DNA of 64,000 nucleotides from NCBI GenBank assembly GCA_964019055.1, contig OZ025209.1, positions 11,255,981-11,319,980 on the forward strand, given 5' to 3'. Numbering within the stretch: the stretch's first letter is position 1; every line of letters starts with the position of its first letter. The stretch comes from Anthopleura xanthogrammica (Eukaryota > Cnidaria > Anthozoa > Actiniaria > Actiniidae). Below the pieces are notes generated by a model. It was not told where the DNA came from, made no database searches, and saw only the letters and a list, made by a program, of their open reading frames with translations. Of the stretch, positions 27,262 through 40,734 are shown piece after piece. Both the position numbers and the translations under genes were made by a program.

Positions 27262-28584
27262 TTAACTAGACCAGTTAAAAGTAACGTTTCGATTTTCATC
27301 AATCTCGATCAAAGAATCAAACTCTGCGTAGATGATACAGTTGACTGTCACGGGTAGCGGTTCGGCAAACTGAATACCGATACGTAGGTTGCCTTGTTTT
27401 ATAGTAGAAATATGAGGTCCAGCTGCAAGGTCGGGGCTCAGATCAAAGGCAAACAGAGCATATCCATTGGGGTAGTCCTGGCGACTAATCTGGTTGCCTT
27501 GGTTATGAAACAGACTTCCTGTACCAGAAAATAAGCTCATGTAGCCAGGGAGGTACAGGTTTTGTTCAAAATTCAGTTGCAAGGCCTTCACAGGATAACT
27601 TTCACCGTTTACGTAGACACCAACTTGAGTAGCTTTGAAGTGTTGAAAATTAAAAGGATTTCTCGTGAAGGATCCATTGAAGGCTGTGTTTTCTACCAGT
27701 CCTAGAATAATACGTTTAGGAATAGATCCCAAGAAGACATCGTCTGGAGAGAAAGACATTTGACCTGTAGAAATAGACATGGCTTTGCATTCTACTCTTC
27801 GAATGGGGTAGAGGGCTGGAGCATGTTCCAAAGCAGCTGCAATACCCAGAAAGGGGTCATCGTAAATTTTCACTTTACGAATGTACAGAGTGGATTGTAA
27901 GATAACTAGCTTATAATTGGCATCATCATCCGCTGATACAAGACAAAAGTTGTTCTTGCTTCGGTTCATCCTGATACGTAACGTAACACCATTGAGCAGC
28001 AAACGATCTTGACAAAATAGATCCAGATGTAAGGGTCCCATGAGTTCAAAAGCAGAACTCCCCTTGATGTAGTCGTATCGAGCATGTAAACCATGATTTC
28101 GATTAGCAGCTACGGCTAAAGGATCCACAGCATCCATTTTTCCTGGTGTATCTTTTACAAAGAGCTCAGCTCCAAGCTGGGAGTTCTTAGCATCAGACCC
28201 GTAGGTCATAAGGGTAGTGATCATAGCTCGGTAAGGATTCGTATTGGAAGAAGTTGATATCAATTTATCATTGATAGTTAAATCCACTTGACTGAACATG
28301 GCCTGCTGTAATAGATTTACTGGTCCTACTTTAGCATCATCGGCTAGATCGGTTCCATCACCCCTGGTAATCTTCACTTTGTTGTACAACCAAGCTTGTC
28401 TTAAATCTGTAAACTCATCACCACTGCCCGATACGTTAAATTCGATGGGTCCAGAATCAGTAATGTTGGAGACGGGAAAATATTCAATCCATTGTCCGCG
28501 CTCAATGTTAGTTTGAACGCTAGGAGCTAGAAATAAATCTAGCTCCGATTTACCACATTCGTGAGATCTAGTAGGGTGGGCCAT
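27262..28584 (-). CDS. MCP: major capsid protein (double jelly-roll type)
   Basis: 440 residues, the usual size. Its N-terminus (SELDLFLAPSVQTNIERGQW), the DLRQAWLYNKVKI region and the LYPIRRVECKAMSI stretch are those of the widespread Polinton capsid protein often listed as similar to nematode F54H12.2, which has been modelled as a double jelly-roll (established for the family; the fold is not visible by eye). The frame is intact. It lies 5 bp after the preceding gene and 2 bp before the protease. Confidence 0.88.
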   Translation of the reverse strand: MAHPTRSHECGKSELDLFLAPSVQTNIERGQWIEYFPVSNITDSGPIEFNVSGSGDEFTDLRQAWLYNKVKITRGDGTDLADDAKVGPVNLLQQAMFSQVDLTINDKLISTSSNTNPYRAMITTLMTYGSDAKNSQLGAELFVKDTPGKMDAVDPLAVAANRNHGLHARYDYIKGSSAFELMGPLHLDLFCQDRLLLNGVTLRIRMNRSKNNFCLVSADDDANYKLVILQSTLYIRKVKIYDDPFLGIAAALEHAPALYPIRRVECKAMSISTGQMSFSPDDVFLGSIPKRIILGLVENTAFNGSFTRNPFNFQHFKATQVGVYVNGESYPVKALQLNFEQNLYLPGYMSLFSGTGSLFHNQGNQISRQDYPNGYALFAFDLSPDLAAGPHISTIKQGNLRIGIQFAEPLPVTVNCIIYAEFDSLIEIDENRNVTFNWSS

Positions 28585-28589
28585 TATCT

Positions 28590-29015
28590 TTAAAAGAAGT
28601 TGTAAGGAGACTTTTTCGCTTTTGATGTTCTCTGCTTCTTGGCTGGTGATGAACTGACCGTCTTAGCTTTAGTCTTTCTTTTTCTACCTCCACCTGTTTG
28701 CGCTCCCGAGGTATTCTGGGAATTTATTAATCTCTTTCCTGTTTCTCTTGCTCTTTTCACTGTAGAATCTTTCAAATTGTTCCCATGTAAAACATCTTGA
28801 GCTACGTCAAGTCCACCTTTTATGGCTTCACGACCTACAGTTTTCATACCAGACGATAAATGAGGTACAGCCCAGCGATAAAGACCTCTGAGTATAGAAC
28901 CTAATCCGTAACCGTGCTGCACGGCGCCTCCATGAAATGCGGGAAGGTTTCCACCTTTCTGCTGAGCTTGCTGAAGATAATAATTCTTGTAATAATCAGA
29001 ACGTGGATGAGGCAT
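28590..29015 (-). CDS. small basic virion-type protein, pVI/pX-like
   Basis: 141 residues from the ATG at 29015, following the minor capsid gene by 11 bp. The N-terminus has YYKNYYLQQAQQ and GGNLPAFHGG; a central amphipathic segment (ILRGLYRWAVPHLSSGMKTV) is followed by AIKGGLDVAQDVL and a strongly basic tail (KRKTKAKTV..., KKQRTSKAKKSP). GG-containing sites resemble adenain cleavage sites. The layout recalls adenovirus precursor proteins pVI or pX, but similarity is not enough to name it. The tail may be a nuclear localisation or DNA-binding signal. Confidence 0.65.
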   Translation of the reverse strand: MPHPRSDYYKNYYLQQAQQKGGNLPAFHGGAVQHGYGLGSILRGLYRWAVPHLSSGMKTVGREAIKGGLDVAQDVLHGNNLKDSTVKRARETGKRLINSQNTSGAQTGGGRKRKTKAKTVSSSPAKKQRTSKAKKSPYNFF

Positions 29016-29026
29016 CTTTTCTGTTA

Positions 29027-29776
29027 TCAATGGAAGTATGGTGAGCTTCTACGGAGGTGAAGTGTTAACAAGACTCTTCCAGCTTCAAATGAAACCTTTT
29101 CTCCTGTGTCGCGCTTAATATTCACCTCAATACTCTCAAACTGTTTCCGGCTGACCGGTAGATACTGCGGGCTCAAATATATCTTGCTAACTCGTTCACC
29201 ATCTCTTCCTTCCACAGGTACGATTCTCAACAGGGGTACATGCGAATCTCCGACAAATTGGGACTGAACTATATCGCAGTACACATAGAGGTTATGGAAA
29301 CCTAGGTCTAGATCCACTTCTCTTGGAGCTGTGGTAGTCTTTGTTATCAATTCCTCTTTGTTGAATCCCAGCATAAAACCAATATCGGAGAAAAATACCG
29401 TACAGTTGTCTCGTAGTTGAATACTCATTTTCCGATTCAGTTTCTCATAAGAAAACTTCACTTTGTCTTTATACTGAGATTGATTGATAAGATGGTTCAT
29501 TTTGTTCATAATACTCTCCACAGATGAGTAATGCCCAGGTGGTACGGTATATACTTCTACAGCATTGTCTTTCTTAATGTAGAATCGATTCCAAAAGTTT
29601 CCATGTACATTATTCCAGCTATGAGGGTAATGAATTTCAGTCAAGGCCACCTCCCATTCATCGGTGAGGGTAATGGATTGAGGTAGGCGAACTCGAAATT
29701 CTGATAAGGTATTCGAAGGAAAAACATCCATGCTGCTGTTGGAAGGAAGCCAGAGATAAAACTGTGCGTTCTCCAT
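29027..29776 (-). CDS. mCP: minor capsid (penton-like) protein
   Basis: 249 residues from the ATG at 29776 (MENAQFYLWLPSNSS); the longer upstream frame has no ATG. The FPSNTLSEFRVRLP and EVALTEIHYPHSWNN patterns are those of the Polinton minor capsid protein, predicted in the literature to be a single jelly-roll forming the capsid vertices. Frame intact. It heads the tightly packed leftward block minor capsid - basic protein - major capsid - protease. Confidence 0.82.
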   Translation of the reverse strand: MENAQFYLWLPSNSSMDVFPSNTLSEFRVRLPQSITLTDEWEVALTEIHYPHSWNNVHGNFWNRFYIKKDNAVEVYTVPPGHYSSVESIMNKMNHLINQSQYKDKVKFSYEKLNRKMSIQLRDNCTVFFSDIGFMLGFNKEELITKTTTAPREVDLDLGFHNLYVYCDIVQSQFVGDSHVPLLRIVPVEGRDGERVSKIYLSPQYLPVSRKQFESIEVNIKRDTGEKVSFEAGRVLLTLHLRRSSPYFH

Positions 29777-29878
29777 ATCGATAGTTGAAGTGATATGAAC
29801 GCGCAAATGTAATGCTTTAGTATTTATACACACAGACAAATGATACGTTTAATGACTTTTTATTGGTTTTCAAAGTGA
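29777..29878 (-). promoter_or_regulatory. gap between integrase stop and minor capsid start
   Basis: About 100 bp. It holds the integrase poly(A) signal candidate (AATAAA on the minus strand near 29857) and must carry the start signal for the capsid block, but I see no clear TATA box. Confidence 0.35.
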
Positions 29879-30952
29879 TTACAATTTCTGAACTTCAGTA
29901 GCTGGAACCCAGGAATTAAATTTATCTGGGTACCCTCTCCATTTTACAAACACCTCAGGGACCCCACCCTTGAGCTTGCGCCGTTTTAAAACCTTCTCGA
30001 TCTGGTAAACATCATCTTCTTTTTCTACTTCTTGAAGTTCTGGTTCATAAAAAACACCTTCAATCATCTCTCCCTGTTGATCCTTGAGACGGTAGACAGG
30101 AGGTCGTCTAGGGAGTCGTTCTGTGACCGTGAATATCTCGATACTCCAGTTGGCTTTATATCCTTTGTCAAAAATTTTCTTAGCCTTACTGATTCGCACT
30201 TGATCACCCAATTTAAAATTAAAACGTACAGGTGCTGAGAAGGACTTTCCATACAAGGTATGCCATACTGCTCCTTCATTCTTTCTCGTGACTTCTATGG
30301 GTTTCATTCGGATACTACGGTGAAACGAGTGGTTGTACGACTTGAGCAGGTCAGGGAGAATGTCAAGGTATTGGTGAGTATTGTTGTAGGTAAAATACTT
30401 GTAGAGCTTGGTCTTAATCGTTCTATTGAAGCGTTCTACACCCCCACATTTCGTTTCCGAGTGGGTAGTGAAAAAATGTATGCCTTGGTCTTTCAGATAT
30501 TTTTGAAAAATACTGTTCAAAAATTCAGTTCCTTTATCCGTCTGTAACTTCTTTGGTTTTCTTCCAGATTTCAAAATCTTGGCAAAGGCGTCTGTTATTT
30601 CTCTTCCTGTTTTGGTTTTCAAAGGAATGGCCCATCCATATTTACTCAAGACATCAATACATGTTAACCAATACTTATAACCTTTGTTGAATCGACTCAA
30701 AGAACTCAAATCTACCAAATCGGCTTGAAATTGATCATCTTTCCCGCTCACAATCACTCTGTTTCTGGGGAAATGATGGCGCACAGGTTTATGAACAGAA
30801 TACGTTTCTTGTTTCTTGAGCCAGTCCTCGACTTGTTCATGCGTCACTTTCTTGAACCCTTTTTCTTTTAAAGCACGGGAAAGGGCATCCACACCCGAAA
30901 AACTTGCTCCGTTTTCTAGGTCGTAGTAGATCTTCTTGAGCGCATCTTCCAT
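29879..30952 (-). CDS. INT: Polinton integrase with C-terminal chromodomain
   Basis: 357 residues. An N-terminal helical zone (1-70) ending FPRNRVIV is followed by the retroviral integrase (rve) core with Asp78 (QADLVD), Asp139 (TDKGTEF) and Glu173 (GVERFNRT), the last two 34 residues apart. An SH3-like region (about 245-305, KLGDQVRI) and a chromodomain (about 311-357, with VYQIEKVL, VFVKWRGY and SWVPATEV) follow. It catalyses insertion of the element, giving the 6-bp target duplication seen. The chromodomain may direct insertion to marked chromatin. Frame intact. Confidence 0.94.
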   Translation of the reverse strand: MEDALKKIYYDLENGASFSGVDALSRALKEKGFKKVTHEQVEDWLKKQETYSVHKPVRHHFPRNRVIVSGKDDQFQADLVDLSSLSRFNKGYKYWLTCIDVLSKYGWAIPLKTKTGREITDAFAKILKSGRKPKKLQTDKGTEFLNSIFQKYLKDQGIHFFTTHSETKCGGVERFNRTIKTKLYKYFTYNNTHQYLDILPDLLKSYNHSFHRSIRMKPIEVTRKNEGAVWHTLYGKSFSAPVRFNFKLGDQVRISKAKKIFDKGYKANWSIEIFTVTERLPRRPPVYRLKDQQGEMIEGVFYEPELQEVEKEDDVYQIEKVLKRRKLKGGVPEVFVKWRGYPDKFNSWVPATEVQKL

Positions 30953-31067
30953 CGGTAAATTCAGAGTTTTCCACTATGATATGACCACCACAGCAGGCCA
31001 ATATACACCGAACTCTGTTGAATACTCGCTCTAAACCGATTTGATAAGATGGTGGAAAACAACCCAT
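30837..31067 (-). CDS. possible small Cys-rich protein overlapping the integrase start
   Basis: 76-residue frame from ATG 31067 (MGCFPPSYQIG), overlapping the first 38 integrase codons in another frame. It begins MGC (a possible myristoylation/palmitoylation signal), has CILACCGGH at about 27-35, and a basic Cys-rich end (FFGCGCPFPCFKRKR). Most of the 31067-30953 part has no other gene, which makes a real ORF plausible. No homologue recognised. It could be chance. Confidence 0.35.
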   Translation of the reverse strand: MGCFPPSYQIGLERVFNRVRCILACCGGHIIVENSEFTDGRCAQEDLLRPRKRSKFFGCGCPFPCFKRKRVQESDA

Positions 31068-31134
31068 ACTTAATAACAACTACCGTACAGCAGGAGGGCA
31101 AGGAAGAAATGATCAAAATTGAGAGTGTGTTCCA

Positions 31135-31416
31135 TTAAAAGAGGTACTGAAACAATTGCTCCCATTCCCGCTCGGTGAGTCCTAGTTCCTCGGCAAATCG
31201 TAGACAAGCAAGTAATCTTCCCATGTGGTACTTTGTATTGACTTGAGAGAAAAGAAGCATCAGAGCTTGAACTCTGTTTTTAGAAGTAATATCTCGATTG
31301 AATTCTCGTACCATGTAAGCCCAGTTTACGGTGAAACCAATCTTGAGAGCCATTGCCCTTAGTATCTTGAAATAGACTCTTTTGAAAGTTGAGCAAAAAG
31401 ACCCCATGTTCATCAT
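31135..31416 (-). CDS. small helical protein with a BH1-like motif (possible Bcl-2 homologue)
   Basis: 93 residues from the ATG at 31416, or 90 from the next favourable one (MGSFCSTF, a good N-myristoylation pattern). The frame extends upstream to 31482, but that part covers the poly(A) signal of the preceding gene. It is predicted all-helical. YHMGRLLACLRFAEEL resembles the Bcl-2 BH1 core (W-GR-I/L-V-A-x-x-x-F). ILRAMALKIGF lies at BH3 distance (about 47 residues before the GR, 48 in Bcl-xL), but lacks the BH3 Gly-Asp. EWEQLFQYLF follows as a weak BH2 candidate. Family assignment is tentative. Confidence 0.5.
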   Translation of the reverse strand: MMNMGSFCSTFKRVYFKILRAMALKIGFTVNWAYMVREFNRDITSKNRVQALMLLFSQVNTKYHMGRLLACLRFAEELGLTEREWEQLFQYLF

Positions 31417-31499
31417 ACAAAGGTTAGAAAGACTATGATGAAGTATAAAAGACTTTATTGGTTTTAAGTATACGAATCGCATAAATATTCATGACTATA

Positions 31500-32066
31500 T
31501 TACATATTCATACTATAAAATTTTACATCGAGTTCCATTGGTTCTACTTCTTTTCTTAGAAACTCTTCAGGACAGTGTATTGGAACATGTTTTCTAACTT
31601 CATTGACTTCGTTAGAGAGAATGATTTGAACTTTTTCAACAGTACTGAGTTCGTTATCAAAATGAAGAAGTTGACGGCGCAGCAGATACACTGTAGTCCA
31701 TGGAAGCTTGTAAAGGTCGGTAAGATAAGTTTTCCAGGAGCAATGAAGCGGAATATTCATCATGTAGCACACACCGAGGACCTGTTGCCATACTTCTTCT
31801 ACTTCCACAGCATCTTTGGCATCGTCATAGAATAAATTCCAGGATTCCTCTTCGCTCAACATCAAACAATCGTGTTGTCTTTGGCTTGGATGGTTCGTTT
31901 CGCAGCCATAGCACTGTCTCTTTTTCTCAGCATAGATAGGCTCCACACATTTATCCGCGTACACCAAATGGAATATATTTGAAATTAACAAGTACAAGCG
32001 ATCTCTTTCAAACAAATCGACTTCATCGACATAAATAGTGTTTCCAGATATTGGTATTCTTGTCAT
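31500..32066 (-). CDS. zinc-binding accessory protein, partly encoded in the right terminal repeat
   Basis: 188 residues from ATG 32066; codons 1-107 lie inside the terminal repeat. A cysteine cluster (C40, then CYGC near 52-55 and HDCLML near 66-71) resembles the CYGC...QxxHDCLM motif seen in proteins commonly carried by animal Polintons. The rest is helical with an acidic segment (DDAKDAVEVEEV). An AATAAA on the minus strand at about 31454-31459 follows the stop. Function unknown; a regulatory or host-interaction protein is plausible. Confidence 0.72.
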   Translation of the reverse strand: MTRIPISGNTIYVDEVDLFERDRLYLLISNIFHLVYADKCVEPIYAEKKRQCYGCETNHPSQRQHDCLMLSEEESWNLFYDDAKDAVEVEEVWQQVLGVCYMMNIPLHCSWKTYLTDLYKLPWTTVYLLRRQLLHFDNELSTVEKVQIILSNEVNEVRKHVPIHCPEEFLRKEVEPMELDVKFYSMNM

Positions 32067-32328
32067 CTCGTAGTCTATCCTTCTCGCTTGCTGACTTGCT
32101 TGGTTAAGTTTCAGAGTTCGATAAAAAATTCAAAATCACCGCGATCTATAAATCGAATCTCAAAACAAAAGACTTGTCCAACAATAGTACATTTATGAAT
32201 AATTAACGAATCTATTACGTCACTGGGTCACCATGACAACACATAAACAAAGGCCCCATCAATCGACCCATCAAGGCCCATCCATAGCCCATCCAAAACG
32301 CGGATCGTGCCATGCACAAACTACTACT
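31747..32328 (-). repeat. right terminal inverted repeat of the Polinton
   Basis: 582 bp complementary to 20188-20769. The outer 380 bp before the shared start codon contain the likely promoter used at both ends, so both element ends fire inward. Confidence 0.95.
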
Positions 32329-32334
32329 CTCCAT
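32329..32334 (+). repeat. target-site duplication, right (CTCCAT)
   Basis: Exact repeat of 20182-20187, directly after the right terminal repeat. Confidence 0.93.
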
Positions 32335-32416
32335 AACATTCTTTTTCCTTTTTCTCCTGTCTTCTTTTCGTTTTCGTTTCTCTTTTGATTTTAATTTTGC
32401 TCTTGCTTATTCTTTC

Positions 32417-32419
<3 letters not shown>

Positions 32420-32501
<82 letters not shown>
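32420..32501 (+). repeat. (TA)n microsatellite
   Basis: About 41 TA units, 86 bp outside the Polinton. The YI-repeat ORF across it is an artefact. Confidence 0.95.
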
Positions 32502-32505
<4 letters not shown>

Positions 32506-33293
32506 TCCTCGCTTCTTTCTTTCTTTTCATTCTTTTTTAATTTTCATTCTTTTTCTCAGTCTTCACGACATTTGTTGGTTTAATGAAATTCCTTCAATTT
32601 GCCTCAAGTCCCCAATTTTAAATTAGCTAGGTTCAATAAGTGTACCATGCGAACATACGAGGACCTATGCGATGTCAAATAGAACATTAAAGGTTAAATG
32701 AAATTTCTTCAAATTTCTAAAACTTATGGGTTCAATAATATTTCCATACGAACATAGTTAGCCTTACGTACTAACATTATAGTTAATACTCTAGTTTGAA
32801 TATGGACGACGAATATCACCATAAGTAGCGATATAGTAGATAAACATATTTGTAAAGTAAAATGCTGGGAAACGATGAAAACGATATCATGCCTGCCGTT
32901 TGCATTAAGAAAAAAAGTGATCCTTAATCTAATACCCCATTCACACCGGACCTTTAAACATGTTTAAAGGTTGTTTAGTTGATCAAGTGCCCTTCCATCA
33001 GCCTGTACGCCTAACTAAACAACTTTCAAACCTTCTTTAATTAAACTACTTTAATTTGGGGATGTAGTGTTAACCCTGTATAAAGATGGCAGCCAAACGA
33101 CGAAGGAAATGCGATAGATAAATTAATAAATACCAAGGTTAGTTGTGGTGAATGGGGCTTAACACTTGAACGGATCTTTTTTTTGACCAAGTGCATGTTA
33201 GACAAAATTATGTTCTTCGTTCTGCACGCCTCTGGAGATATTTACATACTTTACAACGGTAATTGAACTGAGTGGAGTGCAATTTGTATACGA
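32502..33293. other. no recognisable gene or element
   Basis: AT-rich unique sequence. A short inverted motif around 32965-33050 (TGTTTAAAGGTTGTTTAG and AAACAACTTTCAAACCTTCTTTAA) may be the core of a small MITE. Nothing coding. Confidence 0.4.
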
Positions 33294-33295
33294 AC

Positions 33296-33454
33296 TCATA
33301 TGGTTTTCTCGTGCAATTTGGAATAAATTTGAACGAGTGAGTTTCTAATTAAAGAGCTCAAAATTGCACGACCCCGTAGGGTGAGTTCAATTAAATTTTT
33401 TTTAAAAACTTACTAGCCAAATTTATTCCAAATTGCACGAGAAAACCATATGAT
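33296..33454. mobile_element. foldback MITE Y, third copy
   Basis: TCATATGGTTTTCTCGTGCA at the left end pairs with the complement at 33434-33453. The loop region CGACCCCGTAGGGTGAG matches the loop of the 3691-3860 copy. The flank TTTAATAATATACATGAAAA resembles the end of element X. Confidence 0.7.
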
Positions 33455-33954
33455 TTCGTTTAATAATATACATGAAAACGTTGGTAGAAAAATTATACGT
33501 TTAAAGCTTAGGAAAAGACGATTTATTCAAACCAAGAGTAGCTTACGATATTACAGCGTAAAATTGAATTGTTTAGACTGTAGTGTCTGTACTTTTCTAT
33601 TCATTTCACAAACAAAAGCCTGTCTAAATGTCTAAAAAGAAGTGCACCATTGGGTTCAGAATCGCGACTTTCAAGGATATTTTATCTCGATTTTCGTAGT
33701 TAAAAAATGAGAGAGCGTAAAATCATCACAGTACCTTGTTGAAGAACTTCATCAAAAATTCGCTCTCCGATTGACAGCTTGCCAAGGGATGTTGACCAAG
33801 AAGTTAATCTCTTGTTTTTCCACACAAGAGGCAAAAAAAAAAAAATTATATGCCGTGTGCTTTTTGGGTTTCCCTTCAATGTTTATAGAGTTTTTTTCAG
33901 CTTCTTTTAACCGTAGTTTTCGTGTCGATGAAAAAATTTAGCCTCCAATCAACA

Positions 33955-34457
33955 AAAATACCATAATTTATAAATACATGGATCAAGGATAAGAAATAAC
34001 CATTAAAGGAAATGCCATCTGTGACGTCACAAAAACGTCAGAGCACCATTAAAATATAACATTTTATAAATTGTCACATCTGTAATATTCTGTGAAAGAT
34101 TCAGCCTATTTGGACCTTATTGCCTGACGGGTCTTGTGGTTGAAGACGAAAAGGCCTGGGCTAAATGTTGGTGAAAGGCTTCGGTTTTTTCAACTCGTGA
34201 ACGATGATTTTTTACGTCACAAAACGTCATCGAATGAGCATGTCTGTATACTTTTTGAGCCGAAACGATTGCTATCCCAGTATAGTGTGAACATAGCCTA
34301 ATCTTGAGTTTCACGGCCGAGGTGAAATCACTCTATTTAGGTTGCACGCTTTTAGTGTTTTTACTCTACTTGTCCCACATTTTATTTCAGGAACTCATAG
34401 TGAACGCAGTTTAATCATTGATAGATCTTTAAACCTTAAATCACAAAAAGCTTGGAC
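33955..34457 (+). promoter_or_regulatory. upstream region of copy 2, shared with copy 4
   Basis: 33960-34115 matches 57790-57930 (ATAAATACATGGATCAAGG, CATCTGTGACGTCAC, AGCCTATTTGGACCTTAT), and 34361-34457 matches 58861-58961. The second part contains CACATTTTATTTCAG at 34376-34390, a likely acceptor for a 5' UTR exon that continues into the coding exon. A palindromic TGACGTCA (CRE-type) sits near 34021-34028 and is also in copy 4. In between lie decayed MITE ends (AGTGTGAACATAGCCTA). Confidence 0.45.
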
Positions 34458-39185
<4,728 letters not shown>

Positions 39186-39984
39186 GGACCGTCCAATGAT
39201 AACAATGGATAAGGTTCCAAGGGCAAAGAGAAAGCTATGTGGTTGCTAGCCCATGTTCCTAGTATTCTTTTGTTCGTCTATTCAAGCCATAAACATAATT
39301 TTGGTGAAATTCATGCTTGACATTTCAGCTAAACACCTTTTATATAACACATCTTTATAAACATTTTGAAACTTGTTTGGAACCTTTTTAACATCTCTTT
39401 ATGACATCAAATTTTGTCATTTAGAATTATAAAGTTGTAAAAAAATCACTGGTCTGTTTGTGTCAGCGGTCCATTATTAGGAGCATGCATCTTTCATAAT
39501 AGGTCATGATATAATATATTTCCTAGTAATAGTTAATGGTTAATAAAAGTACTAGAAAAGAACAAAAAAAGTGAGTGGAATGGATGTTCACAGTTCACAG
39601 AAGGTGGAAACTAAAGAGGGAAGGAGGAAAGGAAGAAAGGAAGGAAAAAGGAAAGAAGGAAAGAACAAACAAACGAATGAAGAAAGGAAGGAAAGCAGAA
39701 ACGCAGGAAGAAATTAAGGGAGAGAGAAGGAGCGAACGAACGAGGGGAGGAAGGTTCAAGGAAGGAAGGAATACAAATGAACAGAGAGAAGAAGAAACAA
39801 TTGAAAAACTTGAAACTGACACTGTATAGTTAATCAATCACTAGAATGGTGATAGTATATAATTTTATTTTTGGAAGGTCAGGGCGTCTCCCAACGTTAT
39901 CCCCGTAAGTACAGCAAAGTAACAAGTTCAATAGCGATTAACCGCTTCTAATCCCAAACCGAAGAAATTCAATATTCAATACAT
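39186..39984. other. 3' flank of copy 2 with purine-rich tract
   Basis: Includes the type-B downstream block (39340-39470), one minisatellite unit (39470-39500) and a strongly purine-rich tract at 39595-39785 (GGAAG/GAAAGG repeats), which could form triplex or other non-B DNA. ORFs on either strand of the tract are compositional. Confidence 0.55.
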
Positions 39985-40131
39985 ACCAGTATAGTTGATG
40001 GTATGACTGCATGGCCCTTCGACTCTCTTCGTCTGCATCGATAGCTTCCAGACGTCTGTTCATAATCGTGTGAAAAGGTAGAAAGAAGTCTAAGAAGTTC
40101 AAGTTGATGAATAAAAACCTGGATATCGCAG
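39985..40131 (+). promoter_or_regulatory. putative non-coding first exon of copy 3
   Basis: Counterpart of 7440-7597. It ends GGATATCGCAG and is followed by donor GTAAGAATGAATAACCAAC at 40132. The acceptor would be AATAG at 43050-43054, 48 bp before the start codon of copy 3, the same distance as in copy 1. The 2.9-kb intron holds retrotransposon relics. Confidence 0.4.
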
Positions 40132-40734
40132 GTAAGAATGAATAACCAACAATGGTTATAGGAAGGATGGCTTTTATACTAGTCTTTTAAAAACACAGAT
40201 CGCAAGCTTTCGCCGAAAGCTCACAATTAAATGTTTAACATACACAATCTACTTCAAACCATTTTTTTTGAATCGCTGATCGAGACAACAGTCGCGACAG
40301 GGAAATTGGGTGCCATCGATAAAAAAAATGTTCGTTACCTTTTTACATACTCTGGTTATATTGCTCGATTGATAATACGTACATGTATCATTGTCTTAAC
40401 GCCTGATCTACGTAGCTCACTTGTGCTTACAATAGATCAGACGATCGCGCCCTGGAGAGAACCAGCTATAACGCTACAAATTTTGTTAATTTGTTTTTAC
40501 TTTTTATAGCATTTTGAAATTTTATTCCTATCAAAATGCCCTCTAAATTTCAATATCTAACTGCAGTAAGAAGATCATATGAACTCCCTGCAGTCACTGG
40601 TGCTGCTGAGAAGCAAGGCGCGCACATACTGTAGACGGCCTTTATACTCAAGTAATATAGGACAAAAAATCTTAAACTATGTGCTGCCAGAGCGAATAAT
40701 ACAGTGTGCATCTCTTTGAATATATACACTAAGA

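Larger units (their letters stand above)
20188..32328. mobile_element. Polinton/Maverick self-synthesising transposon, 12.1 kb
   Basis: Bounded by 582-bp inverted repeats starting AGTAGTAGTTTG and a perfect 6-bp target duplication. It carries the Polinton hallmark set: protein-primed type B DNA polymerase, retroviral-type integrase, A32-like packaging ATPase, adenain-like protease, major and minor capsid proteins. Rightward genes run from 20837 to 26668 and leftward genes from 32066 to 26741, meeting at a bidirectional poly(A) site. No frame breaks are seen in the capsid, protease, ATPase or integrase genes, and the terminal repeats look identical, so the insertion is young. At 12 kb it is shorter than the usual 15-20 kb. 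It sits between transporter copies 1 and 2. Confidence 0.97.

Noticed and set aside
32312..32626. 104-codon ORF with a YI repeat beside the Polinton
   Set aside because: Made by the (TA)n microsatellite and pyrimidine-rich flanks.
39575..39837. Charged ORF on + (Lys/Glu/Arg) and Ser/Phe-rich ORF on -
   Set aside because: Produced by the purine-rich tract; composition explains both frames.
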